Assembly (NCBI GenBank): GCA_041660525.1
Contig: JBAZWD010000011.1
Coordinates: 12,729 to 76,728 of the forward strand
Direction of reading: 5' to 3'
Length of the DNA: 64,000 nt
Source: JABCZS01 sp041660525
GTDB lineage: Bacteria > Pseudomonadota > Gammaproteobacteria > JABCZS01
Shown: piece after piece, positions 42,389 to 50,263 of the stretch
Layout: every line of letters starts with the position of its first letter
How positions within the stretch are numbered: the first letter of the stretch is position 1
Translations under genes and position numbers: made by a program
The notes under the pieces: model-generated
Databases searched by the model: none
Seen by the model: only the letters and a program-made list of their open reading frames with translations
What the model was told of the DNA's origin: nothing

Positions 42389-42814
42389 ATGAAACAACTT
42401 GATTTAAGTTCTTTAGAAAAAGCGATAAAACAATTAGAAGAAAGTTTACGTTATTACCATTCTGATTTAGTGCAAAATGATCCAGGTTTAATTTTACAAT
42501 TACGCGCTGCAACCATCCAGGCTTTTGAGTTTACTTATGAGTTATCTTGGAAAATGCTCAAACGTTATCTGGAATTAACCGAACCTAATCCTCAGGAAAT
42601 TGATAGTTTATCATTTGCTGATTTAATTCGAACAGGGAATGAGAAGGGCTTACTGATGTCTGATTTGCGTGAATGGAAAGTTTATCGAAATGAACGCAGT
42701 ATCACGAGCCATACTTACGATGAAGGAAAAGCGGCTATGGTTTTTGCGCAAGTGCCGCAATTTTTAAAGGAAGCACAATATTTATTCCAGCAATTAAAAA
42801 AACGTTCACAATAA
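42389..42814 (+). CDS. hepT: HEPN-domain toxin HepT (HI0074-like)
   Basis: This 141-aa protein belongs to the HI0074/HEPN family, paired with a minimal nucleotidyltransferase. The HEPN ribonuclease motif R-x4-H is present as RSITSH (Arg103 to His108), within YRNERSITSHTYDEG. HepT is an RNase toxin silenced when MntA nucleotidylates it. It starts one base after alaS and overlaps mntA by one base. Confidence 0.88.
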   Translation: MKQLDLSSLEKAIKQLEESLRYYHSDLVQNDPGLILQLRAATIQAFEFTYELSWKMLKRYLELTEPNPQEIDSLSFADLIRTGNEKGLLMSDLREWKVYRNERSITSHTYDEGKAAMVFAQVPQFLKEAQYLFQQLKKRSQ

Positions 42815-43116
42815 TGCTTGATATACTCCCAGAAGATAAATTAATTATTCTACAAATTCTTAAGCGTCATTTGCCAGTGAGCGCTCAAGTCTGGGTATTT
42901 GGATCTCGTGCTAAAAGTAATGCAAAACCATACTCAGATTTAGATTTAGCCATTGATTTAAATGGGGAGACTTTATCTTTACAATTATTGGCTAATTTAG
43001 CATTTGACTTTGAAGAGTCTGATTTGCCTTACAAAGTCGATATAGTAGACTGGAATGCGATTGATACCACATTTCAAGCACGTATCCGGATTGATTGTCA
43101 GGCACTTGATTTATAG
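42814..43116 (+). CDS. mntA: Minimal nucleotidyltransferase antitoxin MntA (HI0073-like)
   Basis: The 100-aa protein has the nucleotidyltransferase signature GS-x10-D-x-D: Gly30-Ser31 in VFGSRAKSNAKPYSDLDLAID, with Asp42 and Asp44. A third acidic residue lies in YKVDIVDW. In characterised type VII pairs, MntA transfers AMP groups to a Tyr of HepT and blocks its RNase. It overlaps hepT by one base (toxin first), and the pair splits alaS from lysC. Confidence 0.88.
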   Translation: MLDILPEDKLIILQILKRHLPVSAQVWVFGSRAKSNAKPYSDLDLAIDLNGETLSLQLLANLAFDFEESDLPYKVDIVDWNAIDTTFQARIRIDCQALDL

Positions 43117-43177
43117 CCTTGAGCTTACCCCCTATATCGATTATTCTACAAGATTAACTTTTTAATTTAGGTTGGTC

Positions 43178-44413
43178 ATGACGTTAATAGTACAAAAATA
43201 CGGTGGTAGCTCCATGGGCAGTTTGGAGCGTATTCAGCATGTGGCGAGGAAAGTTTTTGCGGCCAGTCAAAAACAACCCGTCGTGGTGGTTGTGTCTGCT
43301 ATGCAAGGCGAGACAGACAGATTACTTACTTTGGCTAAAACTTTAAGTGAAAAACCAGACGGCCGTGAGCTGGATGCTTTATTAGCCAGTGGTGAACAAA
43401 TCAGTAGTGCTTTATTAGCCATTGCCTTAAATGAATTAGGTGCAAAAGCGCGCTGTTATAATGGCGCGCAAGTCCCAATTTTGACGGATAGTATTCATAC
43501 CAAAGCGACGATTACGCATATTGATACTGATAATATTCATCGTGATTTAAAAAATGGTTTTATTGTTGTGGTTGCTGGATTCCAAGGTGTTGATGAACAT
43601 GGACATTTAACAACTTTAGGTCGGGGTGGTTCTGATACCTCAGCGGTCGCATTAGCTGGTGCTTTAAAAGCACTCGAGTGTCAAATTTACACCGATGTTG
43701 CGGGAGTTTATACCACAGACCCGCGTATAGTGCCGCAAGCACGTTTATTATCTCACATTACTTTTGAGGAAATGTTAGAAATGGCTAGCTTAGGCGCCAA
43801 AGTCTTACAGATCCATTCCGTAGAATTGGCAGGGCTCTATCAAGTGCCCTTAAGGGTATTATCGACTTTCGAAGAGGGTGCTGGCACGTTGATTGCTTTA
43901 GAGGAAGGACTTATGAAACATTCAGTAGTATCGGGAATTGCATTTAATAGAGATGAAGCTAGAGTGGGCATTTTGGGTATTCCAGATGCCCCTGGTATTG
44001 CGGGACAAATTTTAGGCGCTGTGAGTGGGCTTAATATTGATGTAGATATGATTGTTCAAAACACGAGTGTGGAAGGTTTATCAGATTTATCTTTCACCGT
44101 GCATAAGAATGACTATAATACCGTAATGGAAGTATTGCAGGAGAAAGCGAAAGCTTTAAATGCACGTGGCGTTCATGGCGATCGTCATGTAGCGAAAATA
44201 TCCTTAGTGGGCGCAGGCATGCGTTCAAGACCAGGGGTCGCTACGCAAATGTTTGAGGTTTTAGGTCAAGAAGGGATAAATATTCAGTTGGTTTCCACAT
44301 CAGAGATAAAGATTTCGGTGTTAGTGGACGAAAAGTATATAGAGCTTGGCGTGCGTGCGTTGCATAGCGCTTTTAGCTTAGATAAACCGCCAGAAATTGA
44401 GCGGCTGAAATAG
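43178..44413 (+). CDS. lysC: Aspartokinase (monofunctional, two ACT domains)
   Basis: The 411-aa kinase starts MTLIVQKYGGSSMGSLERI. It has 'TLGRGGSDTSAVALAGAL' and 'YTDVAGVYTTDPRIVP' in the catalytic domain, then two ACT domains (about 265-400; 'VGILGIPDAPGIAGQILGAV', 'KISLVGAGMRSRPGVATQMF'). It phosphorylates aspartate, the first step to lysine/diaminopimelate, threonine and methionine. The ACT pair implies feedback inhibition by lysine and/or threonine. The ATG at 43178 is preferred over an upstream TTG. Confidence 0.96.
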   Translation: MTLIVQKYGGSSMGSLERIQHVARKVFAASQKQPVVVVVSAMQGETDRLLTLAKTLSEKPDGRELDALLASGEQISSALLAIALNELGAKARCYNGAQVPILTDSIHTKATITHIDTDNIHRDLKNGFIVVVAGFQGVDEHGHLTTLGRGGSDTSAVALAGALKALECQIYTDVAGVYTTDPRIVPQARLLSHITFEEMLEMASLGAKVLQIHSVELAGLYQVPLRVLSTFEEGAGTLIALEEGLMKHSVVSGIAFNRDEARVGILGIPDAPGIAGQILGAVSGLNIDVDMIVQNTSVEGLSDLSFTVHKNDYNTVMEVLQEKAKALNARGVHGDRHVAKISLVGAGMRSRPGVATQMFEVLGQEGINIQLVSTSEIKISVLVDEKYIELGVRALHSAFSLDKPPEIERLK

Positions 44414-44444
44414 AGCCTTGCATCAAGGACTTAAGGAGAAAACG

Positions 44445-44648
44445 ATGCTAATTTTGACTAGAAGAATCGGTGAAACACTGATGGTAGGTGATAATGTTTC
44501 CATTACAGTATTGGGTGTTAAAGGCAACCAAGTGCGTATTGGCGTTAATGCACCTAAAGAGGTATCAGTACACCGTGAAGAAATTTATCAACGCATTCAA
44601 CGTGAAAAAGGTCAAGGTGGCGAGACTCCTCATTCTACAGAAGAATAA
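44445..44648 (+). CDS. csrA: Carbon storage regulator CsrA
   Basis: The 67-aa RNA-binding dimer starts MLILTRRIGETLMVGDNVSI, with the conserved Arg-rich first strand, and has VKGNQVRIGVNAPKEVSVHR with the RNA-contacting VHREEIY. AAGGAG precedes the ATG. CsrA represses translation of mRNAs bearing GGA motifs. In Legionella and Coxiella it controls the switch between replicative and transmissive forms. The position after lysC is typical. No CsrB/C-type RNA was recognised in the window. Confidence 0.97.
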   Translation: MLILTRRIGETLMVGDNVSITVLGVKGNQVRIGVNAPKEVSVHREEIYQRIQREKGQGGETPHSTEE

Positions 44649-44649
44649 C

Positions 44650-45249
44650 ATGCGTCATTATTATAAAAATATAGGATTGTTAATAGGCTTAATCTTTGTG
44701 TTGCCGGTATTTGCTTATACAGATCCCAGTGCAGTAACGAATACTGATATATCAAATGAGGCAGATAAAGGACAACTCTCTGGGTTTCAATTACCGCCTG
44801 TTGATATGGAAGATCAACCTTTACCTTTGCANNNNNNNNNNGATTATCCAGCCGGTATGCAAATGCCACAAACAGTATTTGCCCCAGGCCAAACTCCGGC
44901 TACAGCAGGGTCTCAAGCACCATTGAATGTACATCTTCAATTAAGCTTCACCCAGACTATGGATGATAGTGTGGTATTAATGTACCAATATTATTATACG
45001 GATACACGCCGTAATCCTTGGGTGGGAGAAATGACCTTCACCAATAATAATATTGATCAATCTGTGCAGCTTCAAAGAGCGCCTGCTGTGAATAGCATGT
45101 TATTATTTTTGCGTCCATCTGGTTATGGATCAGCTGAATGTATTACGGTTGATGGTGAACCCACCATTCCTAATAATGTAACCAGTGTTCAAGTCATTGG
45201 TACCACAGATGCTGACGGTAATTATCTTTGCCAATTAGTTATTGGATAA
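44650..45249 (+). CDS. Secreted protein of unknown function, contains undetermined bases
   Basis: The ATG starts one base after the csrA stop. Residues 1-22 are a signal peptide (IGLLIGLIFVLPVFA, cleavage before YTDP). The mature protein is Pro/Gln-rich at first (FQLPPVDMEDQPLPL). A beta-rich domain follows (LNVHLQLSFTQTMDDSVVLM; 'AECITVDGEPTIP' and 'DADGNYLCQLVIG', with a Cys pair that may form a disulfide). Ten N bases interrupt residues about 62-65, so the true length is uncertain even though the frame is kept. The family is not recognised. Confidence 0.6.
   Translation: MRHYYKNIGLLIGLIFVLPVFAYTDPSAVTNTDISNEADKGQLSGFQLPPVDMEDQPLPLXXXXDYPAGMQMPQTVFAPGQTPATAGSQAPLNVHLQLSFTQTMDDSVVLMYQYYYTDTRRNPWVGEMTFTNNNIDQSVQLQRAPAVNSMLLFLRPSGYGSAECITVDGEPTIPNNVTSVQVIGTTDADGNYLCQLVIG
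44832..44841. other. Run of ten undetermined bases
   Basis: Ten N bases lie inside the secreted protein gene. This usually marks an assembly join of unknown real length, here in a Pro/Gln-rich coding stretch that may contain a collapsed repeat. Confidence 0.95.
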
Positions 45250-45256
45250 TCGCTCA

Positions 45257-45634
45257 ATGATTATCGGAATCGGCACAGATTTAGTTAAAATTTCCCGTAT
45301 TGAAAATAGTTTAAATCGCTTTGGCGAATCTTTTGCCAAACGTATTTTAACCACAGATGAATTTCAAATTTTTTTACAACATAAAAATCAAGCCACTTAT
45401 TTAGCTTCGCGCTTTGCTGTTAAAGAAGCATTTGTAAAAGCTTTAGGCACGGGTTTTACCCAAGGCCTACGTTTTTCGCATATTGGTGTTGCCAATAATA
45501 AAGAAGGAAAACCCGAATTGGTTTTTTCAGATAAAGCCGATTTGTTAGTAAAAGAAAAAAAAATACGCAGTTCACATCTGAGCATTACTCATGAAAAAGA
45601 TTATGCGCTGGCTTTTGTCGTATTAGAAAGCTGA
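45257..45634 (+). CDS. acpS: Holo-[acyl-carrier-protein] synthase AcpS
   Basis: The 125-aa phosphopantetheinyl transferase starts MIIGIGTDLVKISRIENSLN (Mg-binding Asp) and has LASRFAVKEAFVKALGTGF with the catalytic Glu/Lys, then HLSITHEKDYALAFVV. It moves 4'-phosphopantetheine from CoA to acyl carrier protein. The start is the ATG at 45257. Its 3' end overlaps convergent wrbA by 34 bases. Confidence 0.95.
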   Translation: MIIGIGTDLVKISRIENSLNRFGESFAKRILTTDEFQIFLQHKNQATYLASRFAVKEAFVKALGTGFTQGLRFSHIGVANNKEGKPELVFSDKADLLVKEKKIRSSHLSITHEKDYALAFVVLES

Positions 45635-46194
45635 AGTGCTGTTTGCGCCAAACGTTTTCCCAAAGCTTTACATAAAACACTTTCAGCTTCGGAAATAGGT
45701 TTATCACTGCGTGGTCCTGCCAAATGCGAAGCGCCATAAGGCGTGCCGCCTTCAGCTGTCGTCGTAAGTTCAGGCTCTGTGTAAGGAATCCCAAGAATTA
45801 ACATACCATGATGTAATAACGGCAACATCATGCTTAATAACGTTGTTTCTTGCCCACCGTGCATGCTGGCGGTTGAAGTAAATACAGCTGCGGGCTTTCC
45901 GACTAAATTTCCGCCCATCCATAAACCACTGGTCGAATCTAAAAAACTTTTTAAAGGTGCAGCCATATTGCCAAAACGGGTAGGGCTGCCTAAAACTAAG
46001 CCGTTACAATTTTTTAAATCATCTAAAGTCACAAACGCTGCGCCTGTTTCAGGCAAGGGAGATGTTTTATCTTCAGGCACGGTGCGAATTTGTGCTTGGA
46101 CACCCGAAACAGATTCTATGCCACGCGCAATTAATTCCGCCATTTTTTGTGTGGCGCCGTAACGTGAATAATACAGAACTAATATTGTAATCAT
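45601..46194 (-). CDS. wrbA: NAD(P)H:quinone oxidoreductase WrbA
   Basis: The 197-aa flavodoxin-fold protein has the FMN phosphate loop LYYSRYGATQKMAELIARGI, the SPTRFGNMAAPLKSFLDSTSG loop (positions about 75-95) and the WrbA-specific SMHGGQETTLLSMMLPLLHH and GTPYGASH segments. WrbA performs two-electron quinone reduction against oxidative stress. I start at ATG 46194; an in-frame upstream codon would add 18 atypical residues. Confidence 0.95.
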   Translation of the reverse strand: MITILVLYYSRYGATQKMAELIARGIESVSGVQAQIRTVPEDKTSPLPETGAAFVTLDDLKNCNGLVLGSPTRFGNMAAPLKSFLDSTSGLWMGGNLVGKPAAVFTSTASMHGGQETTLLSMMLPLLHHGMLILGIPYTEPELTTTAEGGTPYGASHLAGPRSDKPISEAESVLCKALGKRLAQTALQLSNTTKASA

Positions 46195-46340
46195 GGTTGT
46201 AGTATAATGGAAAAATAAAATAAATTCAGAAATTAGTAAACGTATCATCCCATATTTTAAGTTGACTGATTAATGACTAGTCAAGTTAACATACCTTCAC
46301 AAACATAGATTGCTCTACTTAGTAAAACAAGGAAATTGAC

Positions 46341-47249
46341 ATGCAAAAAGAACATGAAAAAGAAAAAGGTGCAGAACAAAAAGAAGTGATTGACAATACC
46401 CAAAAAAATATCAGCGTTTCAAGTAGCAGTGCTTCTAGTTCTATTATGTTGAATTCGTCACAAGCAAATCAGATTATTTCACCAAAACCTGTTGTCAATC
46501 CTGCTGATGTTGCTAAATTTTTAAAGCTGGTCGCAGAAGGAGAAGAAGACCAAGCGGAAGCTATGCTAAAAGCCAATAAAGATTTAGCAAAAGCCTCAGG
46601 CGATGTTACCGATCTGTCTAAACGGGATTTTAAAAATATCACTGGATTTCAATATGCAGTCTGGGGCCTGGATTGCCGTATGTGGACAATGATCCAAAAA
46701 TATTTACCTGAAGAAGATGCTTATCAACAAATCAAAGCAGCTGAACAAGGTTCTTGGGTTGTCACTCATAAAACTGATGCCCGTCAACTTATTCAGAATT
46801 TAGAGGCTGCTTTACAAAAGTGCATTAATTTATATGGAAATTTGAAATTGGCTGAAGGCGATCAGGTTTTGGTAAAAGAAGTTGGCGGACTCCAGTCGCG
46901 CCTTCCCGCGAATGTGGTGAATGAATACTGTAACCCCGTTAATTCATTTAATCCCTGCCCGAACTTTACAGTTGTTGGCGCGTTACCACGTTCGAGAAAA
47001 ACTGATGAAGGTGAGTGGTTTACTTGTCAGCCGAACGGTGATGTTTTAGGAGAAAAATTCGCTTATTGCCGAGGGCATAGTGCGCAAGCGGTTGCGTGGA
47101 AGGCGGACTGGTTTCCTCCGGCCAATATGTTGCGTCCCGACGCAGTGTCTGTTCGTGCTTTATTAAGTGCAAGGACGAGCCAACACGATAAACTTATCAC
47201 TGATTTAACAAAAAATTACACCCAAAAGTTAGGCGCAAGCTTTAAGTAG
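46341..47249 (+). CDS. Effector-like protein with ankyrin-like helix pair, 302 aa
   Basis: The N-terminus is highly charged then Ser-rich (MQKEHEKEKGAEQKEVIDNT; SVSSSSASSS). Residues about 53-85 look like an ankyrin half-repeat (VAKFLKLVAEGEEDQAEAML). They are followed by 'DLSKRDFKNITGFQYAVWGL' and 'CRMWTMIQKYL', a pattern I associate from memory with large Legionellales proteins bearing ankyrin-like regions. The C-terminal half is unrecognised and Cys-containing. AAGGAA precedes the ATG. The translocation hypothesis is untested. Confidence 0.7.
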   Translation: MQKEHEKEKGAEQKEVIDNTQKNISVSSSSASSSIMLNSSQANQIISPKPVVNPADVAKFLKLVAEGEEDQAEAMLKANKDLAKASGDVTDLSKRDFKNITGFQYAVWGLDCRMWTMIQKYLPEEDAYQQIKAAEQGSWVVTHKTDARQLIQNLEAALQKCINLYGNLKLAEGDQVLVKEVGGLQSRLPANVVNEYCNPVNSFNPCPNFTVVGALPRSRKTDEGEWFTCQPNGDVLGEKFAYCRGHSAQAVAWKADWFPPANMLRPDAVSVRALLSARTSQHDKLITDLTKNYTQKLGASFK

Positions 47250-47261
47250 TAGACTGGAAAA

Positions 47262-47534
47262 ATGAATAATCTATGTAAAAAAATCAAAGTCACAGGCCGC
47301 GTGCAAGGCGTATTTTTTCGCGCATTTACGCAAAAAACAGCGCAGGATTTACAATTAAACGGTTGGGTGCAAAATCAAGAAGACGGTAGTGTATTGGTAT
47401 TTGTTTGTGGCGAGATTGATAAATTAGATTTATTTATCAACGCGCTGCGAAAAGGCCCGCCTGCTTCACGGGTAATGGATTTACACATAGCCCCAGCAGA
47501 CTATCAAGCATTAACCGATTTTACGATAAAGTAG
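47262..47534 (+). CDS. acyP: Acylphosphatase
   Basis: The 90-aa protein has the acylphosphatase signature KVTGRVQGVFFRAFTQKTAQ (catalytic Arg near residue 20) and GWVQNQEDGSVLVFVCGE (catalytic Asn). It hydrolyses acyl phosphates such as acetyl or carbamoyl phosphate. It starts 12 bases after the preceding gene. Its last 14 bases overlap a small opposite-strand gene. Confidence 0.93.
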   Translation: MNNLCKKIKVTGRVQGVFFRAFTQKTAQDLQLNGWVQNQEDGSVLVFVCGEIDKLDLFINALRKGPPASRVMDLHIAPADYQALTDFTIK

Positions 47535-47643
47535 TTAACCAATAAACCGTAGCTGATACCGCTAAAATGATTAACACTAGGGCGGTGATGCCATCGACCA
47601 TATCATCAGATAAGCCGGGTTTAGTTTGCGTAGGTTCAGACAT
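47521..47643 (-). CDS. Single-pass membrane microprotein, 40 aa
   Basis: The frame begins MSEPTQTKPGLSDDMVDGIT and continues with one transmembrane helix (ALVLIILAVSATVYWL). A GGAG site lies about 8 bases before the ATG. The hydrophilic N-terminus followed by a clean helix is typical of small inner-membrane proteins. It was recognised by reading the strand; the family is unknown. Confidence 0.55.
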   Translation of the reverse strand: MSEPTQTKPGLSDDMVDGITALVLIILAVSATVYWLTTLS

Positions 47644-47725
47644 ATTAAGCTCCATCACATTTGAGAATCTGCTCATTATAGTATTAAAATGCCCGTATGC
47701 TCAACTTTTTCGCTTACACATCAGA

Positions 47726-48033
47726 AATTTTAAATTTGCATGTTGAATATCCTACAATTGCTTGATAGTTCACGGATCTGTCACCCCGCAAAAACTGCGT
47801 CTATGGCGTTTTTTAGAATATCATTGCATCACGCAGTTTTGTGCGGGGTCCGGTAAGTGCACCTGGCAAATGACAGCAAGTATTTTGCCAGACCCCGCAC
47901 AAAATTCCGCGAGAAATAGGTGTTCTAATTACCAAGATGGCGGAATTTTTGCGGGGTGACAGATCCGTGATTCTTAAATTTAGCGTGATAGAATCGAGCA
48001 TTTGAAGGATATTCAACATGCAAATTTAAAATT
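47726..48033. repeat. 308-bp nested palindrome between acyP and pabB
   Basis: Three perfect inverted repeats lie inside one another: 28 bp at 47726-47753/48006-48033, 24 bp at 47771-47794/47946-47969 (containing CTGTCACCCCGCAAAAA), and 14 bp at 47837-47850/47891-47904 (TTTTGTGCGGGGTC). An inner 8-bp hairpin, CTGGCAAA/TTTGCCAG, closes the centre. The spacers between levels are not paired. This could be a palindromic mobile element, perhaps one inserted in another. No protein frame with a ribosome site lies within it. Confidence 0.8.
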
Positions 48034-48038
48034 GCTGC

Positions 48039-49460
48039 TTACATATTTAAAAACGGTCTAACCTTATCCAAGGTTTCTTGATACTCCAAATCAGCCTGTG
48101 AATCTTTAACGATACCACCGCCACCCCAGAAATAAAGATGATTATCATTAATGACTATGGTGCGTATTGCAATGTTGGTATCCATTTGGCCATTAAAATT
48201 AATATACCCGATGCTGCCGCAATAAATATGGCGTTGGTGGGGTTCAAATTGATCAATAAGCTCCATAGCACGAATTTTAGGTGCGCCGGTAATGGAGCCG
48301 CCAGGAAAACAATCTCGCAATAAATCTATCGGTTGTTTATCTGCACGCAATTGTCCGCACACCGTACTGACGAGATGATGAACATTAGTAAAACTTTGTA
48401 GCTCGCATAATTTTGCAACATGAACAGAACCTGTAATACAACTTTTACCTAAATCATTGCGCATCAGATCAACGATCATAATATTTTCCGCACGATTTTT
48501 TTCACTGTTTAATAACGTTTGTGCAGCTTGTTGATCTAAGATGGGATCGCTTTCGCGTTTTGCCGTGCCTTTAATAGGCATAGTGATCACTTCGCGATTA
48601 TTTACGGTTAGAAAACGCTCTGGCGAGCAACTTAAAATTGCACCTTGCGGCATAGGAATATATGCTGAAAAAGGAGCGGGATTTTTTTCACGTAAATGTT
48701 GGTATAAATCCCAAGGATTTTCATCAAAAGTAGACTGCCAGCGTTGTGCGAAGTTAATTTGGTAGGTATCGCCTTGATTAATGTGTTGCATAATTTGTGT
48801 GAATTTTTCGCTGTATTGATCTTGTGTTAAATTGCTGCGCCTGTTATCCCCAGAGGGCGAAAGATTTTTCGCCCCTACGGATGGTGGATTATCCACATAT
48901 AATGAATCGCCACTATCCGTAGGGGCGAAAAATCTTTCGCCCTCTGGGGATGCTGAGGTTAATCTATTTTTAATTTCATGCCAATTTTCTGGGCAGCGAT
49001 CTTTAGGTGGCATTAACAAATAAGTTTTCTTTTCCAAATGATCCACTATCACCGCCCATAAATAAATGCCTACTGACATATCGGGCAAAGTAATATCATG
49101 AATGACAGTATCGGGTAGTTCCTCTAAACGCTGCTTTAAATCATAAGCAAAATAACCCAAAGCTCCACCGTTAAACGGTAAATGGGAATTGAACGCGGAA
49201 TGTAACGCCAATTGTTGTTTAACTAAAGAAAAAGGATCAGCATCGCTTTGAATGGTGCCTTTAGGGCTGGTGATGGTTGTTGTTTTTCCATAGGTTGTTA
49301 AATGTGAATAGGGTTGCGCGCTTAAAATATCGTAGCGGCCCAGCGTGCTTGCAGGCTTACAACTATCTAAAAAAACAGGCCAAGCTTCATTGCTGATTTG
49401 TTCAAAATAAATACAGCTATTTTCGTAATAGGGCAATTCAGTGAGATAAGAGGTCGACAT
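48039..49460 (-). CDS. pabB: Aminodeoxychorismate synthase component I PabB with in-frame repeat insertion
   Basis: The 473-aa enzyme aminates chorismate to 4-amino-4-deoxychorismate for folate synthesis. The chorismate-binding domain is complete (GDTYQINFAQRWQ, SCSPERFL, MPIKGTAKRESDP, IVDLMRNDLGKSC, FPGGSITGAPKIRAMELID). Residues about 170-205 (starting SPEGERFFAPT, ending VGAKNLSPSGD) are encoded by the palindromic element at 48846-48951. They sit in the linker between the N-terminal region and the chorismate-binding core, where extra length may be tolerated. The frame stays open, so the enzyme is likely functional. Confidence 0.93.
   Translation of the reverse strand: MSTSYLTELPYYENSCIYFEQISNEAWPVFLDSCKPASTLGRYDILSAQPYSHLTTYGKTTTITSPKGTIQSDADPFSLVKQQLALHSAFNSHLPFNGGALGYFAYDLKQRLEELPDTVIHDITLPDMSVGIYLWAVIVDHLEKKTYLLMPPKDRCPENWHEIKNRLTSASPEGERFFAPTDSGDSLYVDNPPSVGAKNLSPSGDNRRSNLTQDQYSEKFTQIMQHINQGDTYQINFAQRWQSTFDENPWDLYQHLREKNPAPFSAYIPMPQGAILSCSPERFLTVNNREVITMPIKGTAKRESDPILDQQAAQTLLNSEKNRAENIMIVDLMRNDLGKSCITGSVHVAKLCELQSFTNVHHLVSTVCGQLRADKQPIDLLRDCFPGGSITGAPKIRAMELIDQFEPHQRHIYCGSIGYINFNGQMDTNIAIRTIVINDNHLYFWGGGGIVKDSQADLEYQETLDKVRPFLNM
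48846..48951. repeat. 106-bp palindromic repeat element, copy 2, inside pabB
   Basis: The ends are perfect 37-bp inverted repeats (48846-48882 and 48915-48951) around a 32-base centre. The arm shares its 28-base core, from GGGCGAAAGATTTTT through CCTACGGAT, with the intergenic element at 29541-29698. It encodes about 35 residues of PabB without a stop or frameshift. This resembles Rickettsia palindromic elements, which insert in-frame into genes. Confidence 0.88.
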
Positions 49461-49587
49461 GAGTCAATTATGCCTCAGTTTTTCATATTTTGTCAGTAAA
49501 AACTGTCAATCTTCTAAAATTTTGACTATAAATACAATTACATAATAATAAAATAATATATGGTTAACTAACATTAGAGGTGGTACC

Positions 49588-50220
49588 ATGATTCGTGTAG
49601 GTGATGAAGGCAGGAAAAATGTTGGTCTTGTAGATTCCATGCAAAACCATGCAGGTTTGCGTTTAGTGGGATATCTATTTTTTGTGATTTTTTTAGCTCA
49701 GGCCTTATGGATCTATCCCGCTTATCAAAAGTTTGAGCAACAAGAGTTGAATCGTTTAGGTTATACGGGCTTGGCTATTGTTGAAACCTTATTAACCCTA
49801 AATTCCGCAAATATTACCTCTGAAGAGTTAAAATCTTTAGGCGATACTCTAAGCCTAAATACCCCTCTAAAAGGTGCACGCGTTTATGATTTTAACGGGA
49901 CATTAATCACTGAATTTGGTGAACTTCCTATGCACGAGGCTGCTGAGCTTCAAAAACCCATAGAAGAAGGTAATCGGATTGAAATGGCCTGGGCGCCCCA
50001 AAATGCATTCACAGATTACTTAATTATTGCGCGTCTTGACAATAGTTATGTGAAAACTGCGGTCAATAACTTCCTAAGCTTTTTGCTTAAAATGGTTTTC
50101 AGCGTGACCTTTGTTTCTACTTTACTCCTCATGTGGCTATTGCGTAATCCAGGTTTTCGCCCTTGGTTGCAAAAAATAACCGGTATTGATCAATTAAAAG
50201 CCTCCCGCAAAGTACGTTAA
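49588..50220 (+). CDS. Membrane protein with periplasmic sensor-like domain, 210 aa
   Basis: AGAGGTGG lies about 5 bases before the ATG. Two transmembrane helices (about 26-46 and 164-188) bracket a periplasmic region of about 115 residues with alternating helices and strands ('YDFNGTLITEFGELP'), as in sensor kinases or chemoreceptors. No HAMP, kinase or output domain follows; the protein ends after a short basic tail (GIDQLKASRKVR). It may be a stand-alone sensor module or a truncated receptor. The family is not recognised. Confidence 0.7.
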   Translation: MIRVGDEGRKNVGLVDSMQNHAGLRLVGYLFFVIFLAQALWIYPAYQKFEQQELNRLGYTGLAIVETLLTLNSANITSEELKSLGDTLSLNTPLKGARVYDFNGTLITEFGELPMHEAAELQKPIEEGNRIEMAWAPQNAFTDYLIIARLDNSYVKTAVNNFLSFLLKMVFSVTFVSTLLLMWLLRNPGFRPWLQKITGIDQLKASRKVR

Positions 50221-50263
50221 TTGTTATAATATATCCTTTGTATTCAACGAAGGAGCATTTTTC

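Noticed and set aside
47726..48033. Retron or group II intron as explanation for the nested palindrome
   Set aside because: No reverse transcriptase frame lies nearby and the branch/msr-msd pattern is absent.
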